Position numbers and translations under genes: made by a program
In this document: piece by piece, positions 32,245 through 40,784 of the stretch
Numbering within the stretch: position 1 is the first letter of the stretch
Layout: every line of letters begins with the position of its first letter
The notes under the pieces: generated by a model
The model's input: only the letters and a program-made list of their open reading frames with translations
Database searches by the model: none
What the model was told of the DNA's origin: nothing
NCBI RefSeq assembly: GCF_007747215.1
Contig: NZ_CP036273.1
Coordinates: 3,022,322-3,086,321, forward strand
Reading direction: 5' to 3'
Origin: Urbifossiella limnaea
Lineage (GTDB): Bacteria > Planctomycetota > Planctomycetia > Gemmatales > Gemmataceae
Length of the DNA: 64,000 nt

Positions 32245-33096
32245 ATGGGTACGCGCGCGATGATTCTGGTCCTCGGCCAGACCGACGACCACCAGACTCT
32301 GGGCCGGGACAAGGACGCGGTGAAGGCCATCCGCCTCCACAACCACGGCGACGGCGGGCCGACCAACATCCTCGACGACCTTGTGGAGGCCACCCGCTAC
32401 TGCGAGGGCTTCCTCCTCAAGCGGATGGCGTACCTGAGCCACCGGCTGGGGCGGGACGCCACGGCTTTCGACCTGCCGGCCTGCGTCTGGGCCGAGAGCG
32501 TGAAGTTCGCCGGGCTGGGGGTGTTCGGGCCGACGACCATCCACGACGCGGTGAACGTCGAGGACCGACACGACCCGGGTGCGCCGCGGGCGGTCTTCAT
32601 GGGGGACGCCGCCCTGGACGACAACCTGCGGTGGGGAAACCAAGGCGACTTGGAGTGGTTGTACCTCATCGACGTGAAGGCCAGCACCATCACGGTCTAC
32701 GGCGGCGACTACGGGGACCCAGAGGAGCACCTGGGCGTCGGCCCGGTGGACCCCCGCCTGGAAACATTGTCGTTCGAGGACAGCTACCAGCCCACGCGCC
32801 TCATCCAGATTACCCGAGCCATGAAGAGCCTGCGGGACGCGGGCTGGTCCATCACCCCCGGCAAGCGGAAGCGGGGCCTGACCACCACGTGGTTGAACAA
32901 GCTGCTCTACCGGGCGGTGTGCAAGCTGACCGTGGACATCCCGGACGACTGGAGGACCGAGGCGGTATTCGGACTGACGAGCGGCATCCTCAACGACCGG
33001 GTCTGGGGTCGGTGCGGGGTGCTCGCGGACGCCCTGGACGACGCGGGCTGTAACGACGGCGAGTTGCTGGCGGGTCTTCGTGCCCTCGCCGCCTGA
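32245..33096 (+). CDS. Hypothetical protein sharing the LADALDDAG module
   Basis: 283 residues. The first 170 residues begin MGTRAMILVLGQTDDHQTLG and contain ATRYCEGFLLKRMAYLSHRL and LEWLYLIDVKASTITVYGGD. The C-terminal 60 residues (DDWRTEAVFGLTSGILNDRV, then GVLADALDDAGCNDGELLAG) match the end of the protein at 16670-17374, so the module is shared between two different proteins of the element. Start set by TCAGCAGGGAGAACGGC before the ATG. The 239 bases upstream (32006-32244) hold no gene I can support. Confidence 0.65.
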   Translation: MGTRAMILVLGQTDDHQTLGRDKDAVKAIRLHNHGDGGPTNILDDLVEATRYCEGFLLKRMAYLSHRLGRDATAFDLPACVWAESVKFAGLGVFGPTTIHDAVNVEDRHDPGAPRAVFMGDAALDDNLRWGNQGDLEWLYLIDVKASTITVYGGDYGDPEEHLGVGPVDPRLETLSFEDSYQPTRLIQITRAMKSLRDAGWSITPGKRKRGLTTTWLNKLLYRAVCKLTVDIPDDWRTEAVFGLTSGILNDRVWGRCGVLADALDDAGCNDGELLAGLRALAA

Positions 33097-33172
33097 CGCC
33101 TACCACCTTCAGCAGGAGGGCCGTTCGGCCCGACTCCATCCCGTTCCCACCACTGACAACAGGAGGCCCTCC

Positions 33173-33367
33173 ATGAGGGACCCGCCACCCGTACGCGCCG
33201 ATGCCGACTGGCTGAACCGTCGACCACCCATCGCGCGCCGTCGGCCGCTCTTCGTCGCGTGCCACCACTGCGGAAGGCGCTTCCCGGCCTGGACGTGCGC
33301 GGCTTGTCAGCTGACGGTCTGCGAAACCCACCGCGACGGTTGCCCGGAATGCGGGACCGAGCGGTAG
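33173..33367 (+). CDS. Small zinc-ribbon protein
   Basis: 64 residues. The C-terminal half carries ACHHCGRRFPAWTCAACQLT and VCETHRDGCPECG: four CxxC or CxxH groups, enough for two zinc sites. AGGAGG is placed six bases before the ATG. A further TCAGCAGGAGGG motif lies at 33109. Possibly a nucleic-acid- or protein-binding adaptor. Confidence 0.65.
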   Translation: MRDPPPVRADADWLNRRPPIARRRPLFVACHHCGRRFPAWTCAACQLTVCETHRDGCPECGTER

Positions 33368-33406
33368 CTTCCCGACTTCCCTGAACCCCTCGACCCGAGG
33401 TGCTTC

Positions 33407-33535
33407 GTGACCGAGCCGCATGTGCTCGCAGTCCTCCTGTTGGCTGGCGCGCTCCAGACGGACTTCTTCGCGGTCGTCTTCGCGCTGGCGTTCGTCATCG
33501 CCTTCCTCCTCGCCGCCATCTTGGGCGACGACTGA
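33407..33535 (+). CDS. Small membrane protein
   Basis: 42 residues from a GTG with GAGG six bases upstream. Nearly all of it is one or two hydrophobic segments (VLAVLLLAGAL, FAVVFALAFVIAFLLAAILG) ending DD. Likely a single-span or hairpin membrane peptide. Confidence 0.5.
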   Translation: MTEPHVLAVLLLAGALQTDFFAVVFALAFVIAFLLAAILGDD

Positions 33536-33613
33536 CCCCTGCTGTTTCCTGCTCACCCGCCCGCCACGGCACCCGTGCGCGGCCGGGCCTTCGTTCCCTC
33601 CATCGAGTGCCCC

Positions 33614-34237
33614 ATGATTCAGTTCAGCTGCCCGACCTGCTACTCCCGCTACACCGTCGACGACGACCGTACCGGCCAACGAACGACCTGCCCGCGGTGT
33701 CGGACCCGACTCGTCGTCCCAGTTCCGGCCTCGACTCGGAGCCGGCCCCCGGCGAAGGCCGTCGTCATGCTCGCCGCGATGTTCGTCGGCGGGCTCGCCG
33801 TCATCGGCCTCGGCGTGTACCTCGTCATCGTGCTACGGCCGAACCCGACCAAGGAACAGGTCGAGTCCCGCCTGCGCGAGACGCTGCCCCCCGGATACGA
33901 GGACTTCAAGACAGTGAGCTACGACCGGGAGCGCGGGGACCTCAAGTTCACCGTGACCTACCGCGACCACTTCGCTCCTGCGGGCGTCACCTACACGGTC
34001 AGCCGCTACCGGGGGCTGGAGGGGGGTCGCGGGGGCGGCGGGTGGCGCGTCTGTGTGGAGGGTCGAAAAAGGCTGTTGGAGCGGCCGTTCGAGCGGTGGC
34101 TGGTGGTGGAAGCGGTCTTCGACAGCAGCGGCAAGATGGTCCACAAGCAGGGGCTGACGACCGCGGGGCCTGCCGAGGCGGCGGCGAACGAGGAGCGGGC
34201 GTGGCTAATCGCGCTGGCGGTTCACGGGGCGTTCTGA
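33614..34237 (+). CDS. Zinc-ribbon membrane-anchored protein
   Basis: 207 residues. An MJ0042-type zinc ribbon opens the protein (FSCPTCYSRYTVDDD, TCPRCRTRLVVP), then a transmembrane helix (VVMLAAMFVGGLAVIGLGVY, residues about 52-72). The rest is a soluble domain outside the membrane with EQVESRLRETLPPGYEDFKT and GDLKFTVTYRDHFAPAGVTY. This cytoplasmic zinc ribbon plus external domain is frequent in planctomycetes. Function unknown. No clear ribosome site. Confidence 0.7.
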   Translation: MIQFSCPTCYSRYTVDDDRTGQRTTCPRCRTRLVVPVPASTRSRPPAKAVVMLAAMFVGGLAVIGLGVYLVIVLRPNPTKEQVESRLRETLPPGYEDFKTVSYDRERGDLKFTVTYRDHFAPAGVTYTVSRYRGLEGGRGGGGWRVCVEGRKRLLERPFERWLVVEAVFDSSGKMVHKQGLTTAGPAEAAANEERAWLIALAVHGAF

Positions 34238-34370
34238 ACCGTGACGTGAACCCACCCCCCGGTCTCGCGCGTCAAGCCGACGCGGAGGGCCTGACGCGAG
34301 TGCCAGCATCGGCTACAGTGCCGTGGCCGGGGTGACACAGGGCGCCGGGACCGACCGCTGGAGGGCTGGC

Positions 34371-35699
34371 GTGACTGCCATCTACTACCCGGACTGCGAG
34401 GCCACGTCCGAGGACGGCCGGTACACACTCGAAGCCCGGTCGCCGCACAACGGAACTATTCCGTACCGTGACGGGCGGATGCCGATGGACGAGTTCCCCG
34501 CCAAGTACCGCCAGCACCAGCGGAACTTCCGATACCGGCTGCTCGACAACCGCGCGGCGGACCGGACGAGCCCGGACGGAATGGGCGTCATCTGGGAGCG
34601 GTGGCAACCGCTGCGGGAAAACTCGCCCCATGAAGTCGTGGTCTCTCCGGCCGGGTGGGCCGTCATCCGCACTCACGGGTTCGCGCCCGAGGTCATCGCC
34701 GTCGGGCCGGACGGTCGGGACCGAGCTCGGGTCCGCATCGCCGGGGCCGACTGGGACCGCGACGAGCCAGACGAAGATGAGAAGCCCAAAGCGCGAGAGG
34801 GCGTCGACTGGGTACTCCATCGGGCGTCCTTCTCCACCGCCGGGGTGTACTGGGCGGGCGACTCGTGGCGGTTCTTCTTCGAGCACGACAGCGCGCCGTA
34901 CTTCTCGTGGCGGACGGCCTGGGGGGAGCGACTGGTCATCGACCTCGGCAAGGGGGTGCCGTACACGGGGGAGGGGCAGGTTCCTCCCGAACTCCACCGG
35001 GCAGCGACCGACGAGGAGAGGAGGCTGGTCGTTCAGTTCTTGGCGGGCATGACCCTCCGGATGGAGGAGGTCCGCGCTCTCATCAGCAGACGGGTGGCTG
35101 AGAACTACGCCGAGGACCCGCTGCTCCCCGACACCTTCCGGGTTCGAGCCGCCATCCACCTCGTCGGCGTTCACCGGCTCCGGGAGTGCGTCCCGTACCT
35201 ACGCGCGTGGGAGGCCGTCGACTGGATGTCGTACTCCACGAGTTCGACCGCGTTGCGCCGGCACTGGTCCCTGGACGGGCAGATGTTCCGGCCGGTCGTC
35301 CACCACGCCCTGAAATTGCTCGGTGAAGTCCCGCGAGGCTTCCCGACCTACTACTTCGGTGCCGGTGAGTTCGGCGTCTCGCGGGAGCGGATGCACATGC
35401 CCGAACTCCTCGCGGACCGGCGCGACCGGGCGGCGGATGTGCAGCCGGGGATGGCCGCGGCGGACGTGCTCGGGCTCGTCGGGTCGCCGGACTTCGTCCG
35501 GCAGTGGTCGCGGAAGGTGGGGAAGCGTTACGAGTGGTCGGAGGTGTGGGAGTACGACTTCATCGAGGGGGAATCCTGGACGACGCTCCGGCTGACCTGG
35601 GACCAGGACGGGCAGGCGTGCCGGTTGACGGCCGTCGAACCGGTCCCGCCCGACTGGCTGGACAGCGACGAGCGGGTGTCCGAGTACCTGCGGCACTGA
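34371..35699 (+). CDS. Large hypothetical protein
   Basis: 442 residues. No domain was recognised. The N-terminal part is beta-rich (YTLEARSPHNGTIPYRDGRM, GVIWERWQPLRE, VVVSPAGWAVIRTHGF), resembling a propeller or sandwich. The middle is helical and contains VRAAIHLVGVHRLRECVPYL, a HEAT-like helix. Near the C-terminus GMAAADVLGLVGSPDFV recalls the SmpA/BamE-type GMxxxxVxxLxGxP motif. I chose the GTG at 34371 because GGAGG lies seven bases upstream; a GTG at 34323 is in the same frame. Its TGA is part of the TGAGCAGGGAGG motif that serves the next gene. Confidence 0.6.
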   Translation: MTAIYYPDCEATSEDGRYTLEARSPHNGTIPYRDGRMPMDEFPAKYRQHQRNFRYRLLDNRAADRTSPDGMGVIWERWQPLRENSPHEVVVSPAGWAVIRTHGFAPEVIAVGPDGRDRARVRIAGADWDRDEPDEDEKPKAREGVDWVLHRASFSTAGVYWAGDSWRFFFEHDSAPYFSWRTAWGERLVIDLGKGVPYTGEGQVPPELHRAATDEERRLVVQFLAGMTLRMEEVRALISRRVAENYAEDPLLPDTFRVRAAIHLVGVHRLRECVPYLRAWEAVDWMSYSTSSTALRRHWSLDGQMFRPVVHHALKLLGEVPRGFPTYYFGAGEFGVSRERMHMPELLADRRDRAADVQPGMAAADVLGLVGSPDFVRQWSRKVGKRYEWSEVWEYDFIEGESWTTLRLTWDQDGQACRLTAVEPVPPDWLDSDERVSEYLRH

Positions 35700-35713
35700 G
35701 CAGGGAGGCCTCT

Positions 35714-36556
35714 GTGACGGACGAAACCGCCCTGCTCGCCGCGGTCGTCGCTGCCCCGGACGACGAGACGCCGCGCCTCGTTCTTGCCGACTGGTGGGAC
35801 GACTATAACCGCCCGGACCGGGCTGACTTCGTCCGCATCGAGTGCCAGCTCGCCCGTCTCCTCGCCGCCCACCCCCACCCGTACCAGCTGGTCGCCCGAG
35901 CCCGCTCGATGCTGTGCATCTCCGACCGCGAGTTCCGCTTCGAGGGGAATCTCGACCCGGCACTGGAGGAGCAGGACCAAGAACTGGTTCGGCTGCGGGG
36001 CTGGGATTGGGATGGAGGCGTGTCTTCGCTCGTGGAGTACGTCGGCTTCCGGCGGGGGTTCGTTGAGGAGGTCGGGATGAGCGGTCGCGCGTTTCTACGC
36101 AGCGCCAACGAGATGTTCGCCCGCGCCCCGGTCCGCCACGTCAGCTTCTCCCGCACGCCGACGGCGCTCCTGCCCGAGCTGACGGCCTGTCCGTACCTCG
36201 GCAGGCTCCGGTCGGCCAGCTTCGCACACAAGGCCATCGGCCCAGCCGGGGCCGCGTACCTCGCGCGGTGCCCGCATCTGTGCAACCTGGAGGAGCTCGA
36301 CCTGACCCACTGCCGCATCGGGGACGGCGGGCTGGCTGCGATTGCAGGCTCGCCGCGCCTGACGCGGCTGACCGCCCTCGACCTGTGGAACAACGACCTC
36401 TCCGATGCGGGGGCGGACACGCTCATGTCGTCTCCGGTATTGTCCCGGCTGGCCTACGTCCGGCTCGGGGTCAACCGGTTCAGCAGGGAGAGCGAGGGTG
36501 CTTTGCGAGAGTCGTTCGGGTCGCGGGCGGACTTCCGGATGCCGGGCGACCCGTGA
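35714..36556 (+). CDS. TIGR02996-domain leucine-rich-repeat protein
   Basis: 280 residues. The N-terminus (ETALLAAVVAAPDDETPRLV, LADWWDDYNRPDRADFVRIE) is the TIGR02996 repeat-companion domain, a planctomycete hallmark. Residues about 170-265 contain leucine-rich repeats (LCNLEELDLTHCRIGDGGLA, LTALDLWNNDLSDAGADTL). Such proteins are thought to bind other proteins. The GTG start follows TGAGCAGGGAGG by five bases, and the upstream stop codon overlaps that motif. Confidence 0.8.
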   Translation: MTDETALLAAVVAAPDDETPRLVLADWWDDYNRPDRADFVRIECQLARLLAAHPHPYQLVARARSMLCISDREFRFEGNLDPALEEQDQELVRLRGWDWDGGVSSLVEYVGFRRGFVEEVGMSGRAFLRSANEMFARAPVRHVSFSRTPTALLPELTACPYLGRLRSASFAHKAIGPAGAAYLARCPHLCNLEELDLTHCRIGDGGLAAIAGSPRLTRLTALDLWNNDLSDAGADTLMSSPVLSRLAYVRLGVNRFSRESEGALRESFGSRADFRMPGDP

Positions 36557-36774
36557 AGCTCGACGTTCACTGCCGCCCTCGCCTCCCGCATCGTCCTGAA
36601 CGGCTCGTACCGCCGCCACCCGCGCTCCTCGCGCCAGCCGCCCCAGAGTGTTCCCTCCTTGAAGAGCCACCACTGGTTCTTCATCCAGCTTCGCACCGCC
36701 CACCGGCCGTCGGTGGTCGTGTAGTGGCCGGCGCCGAGTCGACGCCAGCCGATGTGGTTGTTCATCGCCTCCAT
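36454..36774 (-). CDS. Small tryptophan-rich protein
   Basis: 106 residues. The first 70 (NNHIGWRRLGAGHYTTTDGR, WAVRSWMKNQWWLFKEGTLW, RRYEPFRTMREARAAV) have strong protein character with many Trp and Arg residues, as in small KTSC-like or DUF-type beta domains. The last third is antisense to the end of the LRR gene and is less convincing. The start may be either of two methionines three codons apart. Confidence 0.55.
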   Translation of the reverse strand: MEAMNNHIGWRRLGAGHYTTTDGRWAVRSWMKNQWWLFKEGTLWGGWREERGWRRYEPFRTMREARAAVNVELHGSPGIRKSARDPNDSRKAPSLSLLNRLTPSRT

Positions 36775-36919
36775 CGTGTGTTGTGAGCAGGAGAGGGGTC
36801 CAGCCTGCGCCGCCCCATGCCAGATACCGTTTGTCCTGAAGGGCTTGTGTCACAGCCGACCGCGAAGAGATGTCAAATCATTGACAAGAACTTTGAGTAG
36901 AAACCCCGGGCGGCGAGGG
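36775..36919. promoter_or_regulatory. Intergenic inverted repeat after the primase gene
   Basis: TGTCAA-ATCA-TTGACA (36871-36886) is a perfect 6-bp inverted repeat with a 4-base loop, 34 bases past the primase stop. It could be an operator or a weak terminator. A TGAGCAGGAGAGG motif lies at 36784 without a following plus-strand gene. Confidence 0.4.
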
Positions 36920-37954
36920 TCAAGCCGCGAGCCACCTCGTCACCTCCGCGGCCGGAATCTCGCCCACGTCCTTGTACCCACTCGGCGGATGCCGGACGGT
37001 CGCGCTGACGCCTTCCCGACGGAGCAAGGTCACAATCGACGCGGCGGCGCGGGTGCCGGCCGGGTCGTTGTCGAACGCCACCACAACGGGCTTGTTCAGG
37101 ACGGCGAGCTTGAGTGCCTGCGGCACGGAAAGGTCGGTCCCGAACCCGGCGACAGCGACGACGCCCGCCTCGGCCGCGCGGAGCACGTCCGTGACGCCCT
37201 CGACCAGCAGGACGAACGGGCTGACGGACCGGACGGCCGCGGCGTAGTTGAACAGGTAGTCGCCCTTCGGAAAGCCCTGGGGGAACCACCACCTGGGCTC
37301 CCCCCGCGCGCAGCTGTCGGCCGGGTGGTGGCACTTCGAGCAAGTGCCGCAGGGCGGCTTCGTCGAGCGGTAGACGGCGCCGACGCAGGCGTGGCCGCGG
37401 TCGTCGTACACGGGGGCTACCGCCCACCCGTACCTCCGGGACTCCCCGATGTCGTAGCGGTCGAGCACGGCGGGCGAGAACCCCCGGCTCAGGAAGTACG
37501 GGGAGGGGAGGAGGAGCCGCCGCCGGACTTCCGCACGGGTCAGCGACAGGGTCGGCCGCGTCGGCCGCTCAGCGGGTTGGCGGACGGCCGTGGGGCGGTC
37601 GCCCTCGCGGGCGAGGAAGTCCTCGACGAAGGCGACGGCCTTGGCCATCGTCGCCGGCCGGTCGGGGTCGCCCGTCAGCGCCCCTCGGACCAGCCCCAGG
37701 AGGTTCCCCTTCAGCTTCGCGGCCTTGTGACACCTGTGGGAGTGGCAGGCCCAGTAGACGGGGAACTTCTCCCCGTCGGTCCCCACCACGAAGTTCGTGT
37801 CCGCCCCCTTGTGGACCGGGCACCGGCCCCGGAAGCGGTCCCCGCCCGGGTAGCCCTTCACCTCGCACCCGAGCTCGGCCAGCAACTCGTCCAGTCGGCC
37901 GGACGCCAGCACGGCAGCGGACAACTCGTTGTTGGCCGCGTTCCAGTTCTCCAT
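36920..37954 (-). CDS. DnaG-like primase (CHC2 zinc finger and TOPRIM)
   Basis: 344 residues. The zinc-binding domain shows RCPVHKGADTNFVV and YWACHSHRCHK (residues about 44-80). The TOPRIM domain shows LLVEGVTDVLRAAEAG with the catalytic Glu, and VVAFDNDPAGTRAA with the metal-binding DxD-type acids (residues about 240-300). A second cysteine group (CGTCSKCHHPADSC) lies between them. It is about half the length of chromosomal DnaG and lacks the helicase-binding C-terminal domain, as in phage and plasmid primases. It would lay RNA primers for the element's own replication. AGGAG precedes the ATG. It is the last gene of the minus-strand replication block. Confidence 0.85.
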   Translation of the reverse strand: MENWNAANNELSAAVLASGRLDELLAELGCEVKGYPGGDRFRGRCPVHKGADTNFVVGTDGEKFPVYWACHSHRCHKAAKLKGNLLGLVRGALTGDPDRPATMAKAVAFVEDFLAREGDRPTAVRQPAERPTRPTLSLTRAEVRRRLLLPSPYFLSRGFSPAVLDRYDIGESRRYGWAVAPVYDDRGHACVGAVYRSTKPPCGTCSKCHHPADSCARGEPRWWFPQGFPKGDYLFNYAAAVRSVSPFVLLVEGVTDVLRAAEAGVVAVAGFGTDLSVPQALKLAVLNKPVVVAFDNDPAGTRAAASIVTLLRREGVSATVRHPPSGYKDVGEIPAAEVTRWLAA

Positions 37955-38192
37955 CTAGCTCCTGTTGCTCCGCTGGTAAGGCGGGAAGAGGGGAGGAGAG
38001 GCGAGGGGCGGGCCACCCCGCGACAGCCCCCACCCTTCCTTCCGCCTTACCCGCAAGGACGTGTAGCCTGTCGGTCGGCCTCGTTTGGCGAGTTTGACCT
38101 CCCGTGGCGAGCCGGCCCATGCCGGTCGCTCCGAATCATCTACTGAAAGGGTAATCGTTCCCAACTGGCTCAACTGGCGGCACGAAATCCCG
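37955..38192. other. Gap between primase and sigma-factor genes
   Basis: 238 bases. An open frame on the minus strand (37955-38173, TTG start, 72 residues beginning MSQLGTITLSVDDSERPAW) has fair composition in its first half but low-complexity sequence later. I list it as possible only. Confidence 0.3.
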
Positions 38193-38849
38193 CTACCCGG
38201 CGATTTTCCGGCTCACCCCGTAGAACGCCCGCAGCATTGCGATGGCCGCGTTGTGCCGGCGGCGGACGGTCCCCCGGTCGAGCCCCAACGCGACCGCCAC
38301 CTCCCGGAGCGAGTACCGCTCCCAGTACGTCATCCGGACCACGACGAACTCGTCAGGGGCGAGTCGACCGAGGGCCTCGGGGAGGGCGTCGACCCACTCC
38401 CGCTCGACCCGGTCGTAGGGGCTCCCCCCGTCCCGCCGGAGCCGCCGCTCGGCCCCGGGCGTGAGTTCCTCCCGGCGAACCCTTCTGCGCCGCCGCTTGG
38501 CCTCCCGCCGGAGCCGGTCGAGGACCCGGTACTCCAGCTGGGCCTTGAACAGGTTGGCGAAGTGGCCCCCCAGCGGGAGCCGGTCGTGGCACTTGGCAGG
38601 GTCGAACGTCCGAAACAGTCCCCGCGGCCGCGACCCAGGGAAGCCGAGGGTCGTGTACATCGCCTCGACGAACTCCTCCTCGGTGAGGCGGTCGCGGAAC
38701 CGGGGGTAGACCGTCTTGAAGGCGAGGTTGAACAACCGCAGGGGGTTGGGTGGCGCCCACCGACACCGCTCGGCCGAGTAGTAGTCTGCAAACTCCCGGT
38801 ACAGCCGCTTCCTCGCCGCGGCCGACGCATGGTTCGTCTGGCTCATCAA
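38193..38849 (-). CDS. Sigma-70 family RNA polymerase sigma factor
   Basis: 218 residues. Region-2-like helices lie between about 30 and 125 (HFANLFKAQLEYRVLDRLRR and a basic run). Region 4 is clear at the C-terminus: ALGRLAPDEFVVVRMTYWER followed by the helix-turn-helix YSLREVAVALGLDRGTVRRR. It is an ECF-size factor without an anti-sigma neighbour. Its start overlaps the stop of the AAA+ ATPase gene by four bases, so it is made together with the replication proteins and may direct transcription of the element. Confidence 0.8.
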   Translation of the reverse strand: MMSQTNHASAAARKRLYREFADYYSAERCRWAPPNPLRLFNLAFKTVYPRFRDRLTEEEFVEAMYTTLGFPGSRPRGLFRTFDPAKCHDRLPLGGHFANLFKAQLEYRVLDRLRREAKRRRRRVRREELTPGAERRLRRDGGSPYDRVEREWVDALPEALGRLAPDEFVVVRMTYWERYSLREVAVALGLDRGTVRRRHNAAIAMLRAFYGVSRKIAG

Positions 38850-39835
38850 GCTGACACGCTCGTCCCGGCCTCCGTCTCACCGGCCGACAGCTGAGACACT
38901 TGAGACAGCTGAGACGCGGCCGTCCCGACCAGGGCCAAGGCCCTGTACAGCTCAGCCCGGGACTTCCCCGTCTCGGCCTGCCATGCCACAAGTCGCTCCG
39001 GCGCCGGCAGATGGGCGATGCGGCCGGCCACCTCGACCTCCTGGGCGTTCCTCTGCGCGCGGACACCGAAGCCGCCCAGCGGAGCAACCACCCGCTCCTT
39101 CATCCGGCTCTCCAGCAGGTCGAGCCAGTGTGTCACCGACGACCCGTTCTCGAACTGGATGCGGTCCTTGAACGTGTTGACCAACAGGCGCAGGTCGAGG
39201 TTCCGCCGCAGCCGACTCGACCGAGCGATGATTTCCTCGGCCACCTCCGAGCACTCGTCCGGCGACAGCGCGTATGGCCCGTGGTCGTGCCCCTTCCGGG
39301 CGATGACCCGCATCAGCGCCGCAACCTCTTCGTTGGTAGGGAGATACTGCAAGCACGGAACGCGGGTCTTGATGGCCCGCAGCTGCGGGAGGTCGTCGAG
39401 CCCGCAGTTGGCCACCAGGATGATGCCGCCGGTGAAGACGAACTCGTCGCGGAGGGGGCCGGTCTGCCAGCACACCAGCCTCTCCTGCTTACCGTCCCGG
39501 CCGACCTGCCCCCAGAGGGCCGACCGCAGAACGCCGGACGTGGTCTTGTCCGCGAACATGGCCTCGGCGTCCTCGATGACGTGGACGGCGTCGGGGAAGT
39601 CCCGAAGGAGCTTGAACAGGCCCTTGCCCGTCAACCGGCTGTTCGTCAGCTTGTAGGGCGTGCCCAGTTGCTGGAGGGTCTGCTCGACCGTGTAGCTCTT
39701 GGAGGTGCCGCCCTCACCCCACAAGTAAAACCCGGTCTGATACCCCTCGGCCACGCCCTGGACCCTGTCCCGGATGAGTTGCTGCTTGTGCTCCAGGGAC
39801 TCCAGCAGGGCGGCGTCCCGGTCGTCGGTCGTCAA
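38846..39835 (-). CDS. AAA+ ATPase, helicase or loader-like
   Basis: 329 residues. Walker A: YLWGEGGTSKSYTVEQ (residues about 38-53); Walker B: AVHVIEDAEAMF (about 86-97); sensor 1: GGIILVANCGLDDL (about 137-150). A region resembling sensor 2 with RRNLDLRLLVNTFKDRI follows. The C-terminal tail is Ser/Ala-rich. Being encoded with a primase, it is likely the element's replicative helicase or a helicase loader. A TTG start is supported by AGGAG five bases upstream. Its stop overlaps the sigma-factor start (ATGA). Confidence 0.75.
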   Translation of the reverse strand: MTTDDRDAALLESLEHKQQLIRDRVQGVAEGYQTGFYLWGEGGTSKSYTVEQTLQQLGTPYKLTNSRLTGKGLFKLLRDFPDAVHVIEDAEAMFADKTTSGVLRSALWGQVGRDGKQERLVCWQTGPLRDEFVFTGGIILVANCGLDDLPQLRAIKTRVPCLQYLPTNEEVAALMRVIARKGHDHGPYALSPDECSEVAEEIIARSSRLRRNLDLRLLVNTFKDRIQFENGSSVTHWLDLLESRMKERVVAPLGGFGVRAQRNAQEVEVAGRIAHLPAPERLVAWQAETGKSRAELYRALALVGTAASQLSQVSQLSAGETEAGTSVSA

Positions 39836-39875
39836 AGTGTCTCCTGGTAAGGGGTTAAGGGGGCGGTCTGCGCCG

Positions 39876-40010
39876 TCACGGCGCGCACCCGCCCGTTGGG
39901 TCGATGTTGACCCGCTCGATGGTCAAGTCGTTGGCGTGAGTGTTAGCCGGGTCCGATTCGTCCGCGCGCAGCCGGGAACGCCGGCCCCGCTGCACGACGC
40001 CTACGGTCAA
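39876..40010 (-). CDS. Possible 44-residue protein in the replication operon
   Basis: A frame from a TTG at 40010 encodes TVGVVQRGRRSRLRADESDP, ANTHANDLTIERVNIDPTGG, ending CAP. The composition is protein-like and it sits between two operon genes. No strong ribosome site, so it may be a remnant. Confidence 0.35.
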   Translation of the reverse strand: MTVGVVQRGRRSRLRADESDPANTHANDLTIERVNIDPTGGCAP

Positions 40011-40050
40011 CTTCTGTCCAGCTAGGTCTTGGTCAGTCGAAGGGTGGGGG

Positions 40051-40473
40051 TCACCACCGGTCGCGGTCGGGCACGTCGGCGCCCGGAATCCCGCGGGTGA
40101 ACGGCAGGTACTCCTCGGTCCGCTCGACGTGGTGGAAGGTGGCGTAGCCGCTCGCGGTGAACAGCCGGACCTGCCCGTAGCTCCCGGCCTCGATGTCCCA
40201 CCCGTCCGGCAGGACCGCGGCGAGGTAGGACTTCGTCTCGCACCACACCTTTGCCACGAGCGACTCGTTCTCGACCTCGACGCCGCCCTTGAACATGGCG
40301 ACCCGGAGGAGGTCCAAGTCGTCGTGCATGGCGTCGTAGTCGGCCTCGACCATGTCGATGCCGGCCCGCAGCAGGACCTCGAACACGGTCCGCTCGGCGT
40401 CCACAGCCTGAACTTCCTGCTCATTCTCCCTCGCGCTCGTCCTCAAGCTCTTGTCCCTCCAGTAGTTGCGCAC
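40051..40473 (-). CDS. Hypothetical protein heading the replication operon
   Basis: 140 residues from a GTG. Begins MRNYWRDKSLRTSAREN and continues with helices (TVFEVLLRAGIDMVEADYDA) and strands (LPDGWDIEAGSYGQVRLFTA). No family recognised. It is first in the minus-strand order 40473 to 36920 that includes the ATPase, sigma factor and primase, so a role in replication control is possible by position only. Confidence 0.55.
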   Translation of the reverse strand: MRNYWRDKSLRTSARENEQEVQAVDAERTVFEVLLRAGIDMVEADYDAMHDDLDLLRVAMFKGGVEVENESLVAKVWCETKSYLAAVLPDGWDIEAGSYGQVRLFTASGYATFHHVERTEEYLPFTRGIPGADVPDRDRW

Positions 40474-40711
40474 CCCGGCCCAGGCGGCGTTGTTCCGCTG
40501 GAGCGCACGGCCCCGAGGGCCTACGAGGTGCTGGTGTGGTTGTTGACCCGAATCGAGCCGACCGGCCGATTGCGGCAGGGCTCGTTCGTCGAGGTTTCGC
40601 CTGATGGTAACCTGACTTTGAGGTCTGTCAACTAGCTCCCGCGGCTAAATCGACCGCGAGCGTCGCAGCTGACTCGCGTCGACGCGAGCGGAGAAGTCGT
40701 TTCCACCCCCA
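40474..40711. other. Divergent intergenic region of the replication block
   Basis: About 240 bases between the leftward replication operon and the rightward ParB-like gene. No gene is supported. This would be a natural place for a replication origin or partition site, but I see no clear iterons. Confidence 0.35.
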
Positions 40712-40741
40712 TTGACAGATTCACAACCCGTGGTCTGATAC
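40712..40741 (+). promoter_or_regulatory. Promoter P1 upstream of the ParB-like gene
   Basis: TTGACA (40712-40717), an 18-base spacer containing AACCCGTGGTC, then TGATAC (40736-40741). It is almost the same sequence as the promoter at 42060-42089. The predicted transcript would have a leader of about 37 bases before the ATG at 40785. Confidence 0.7.
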
Positions 40742-40784
40742 AGGGGTCTACGGACACCCCGTGGCCCCCGTCCAAGGAGAGAGA

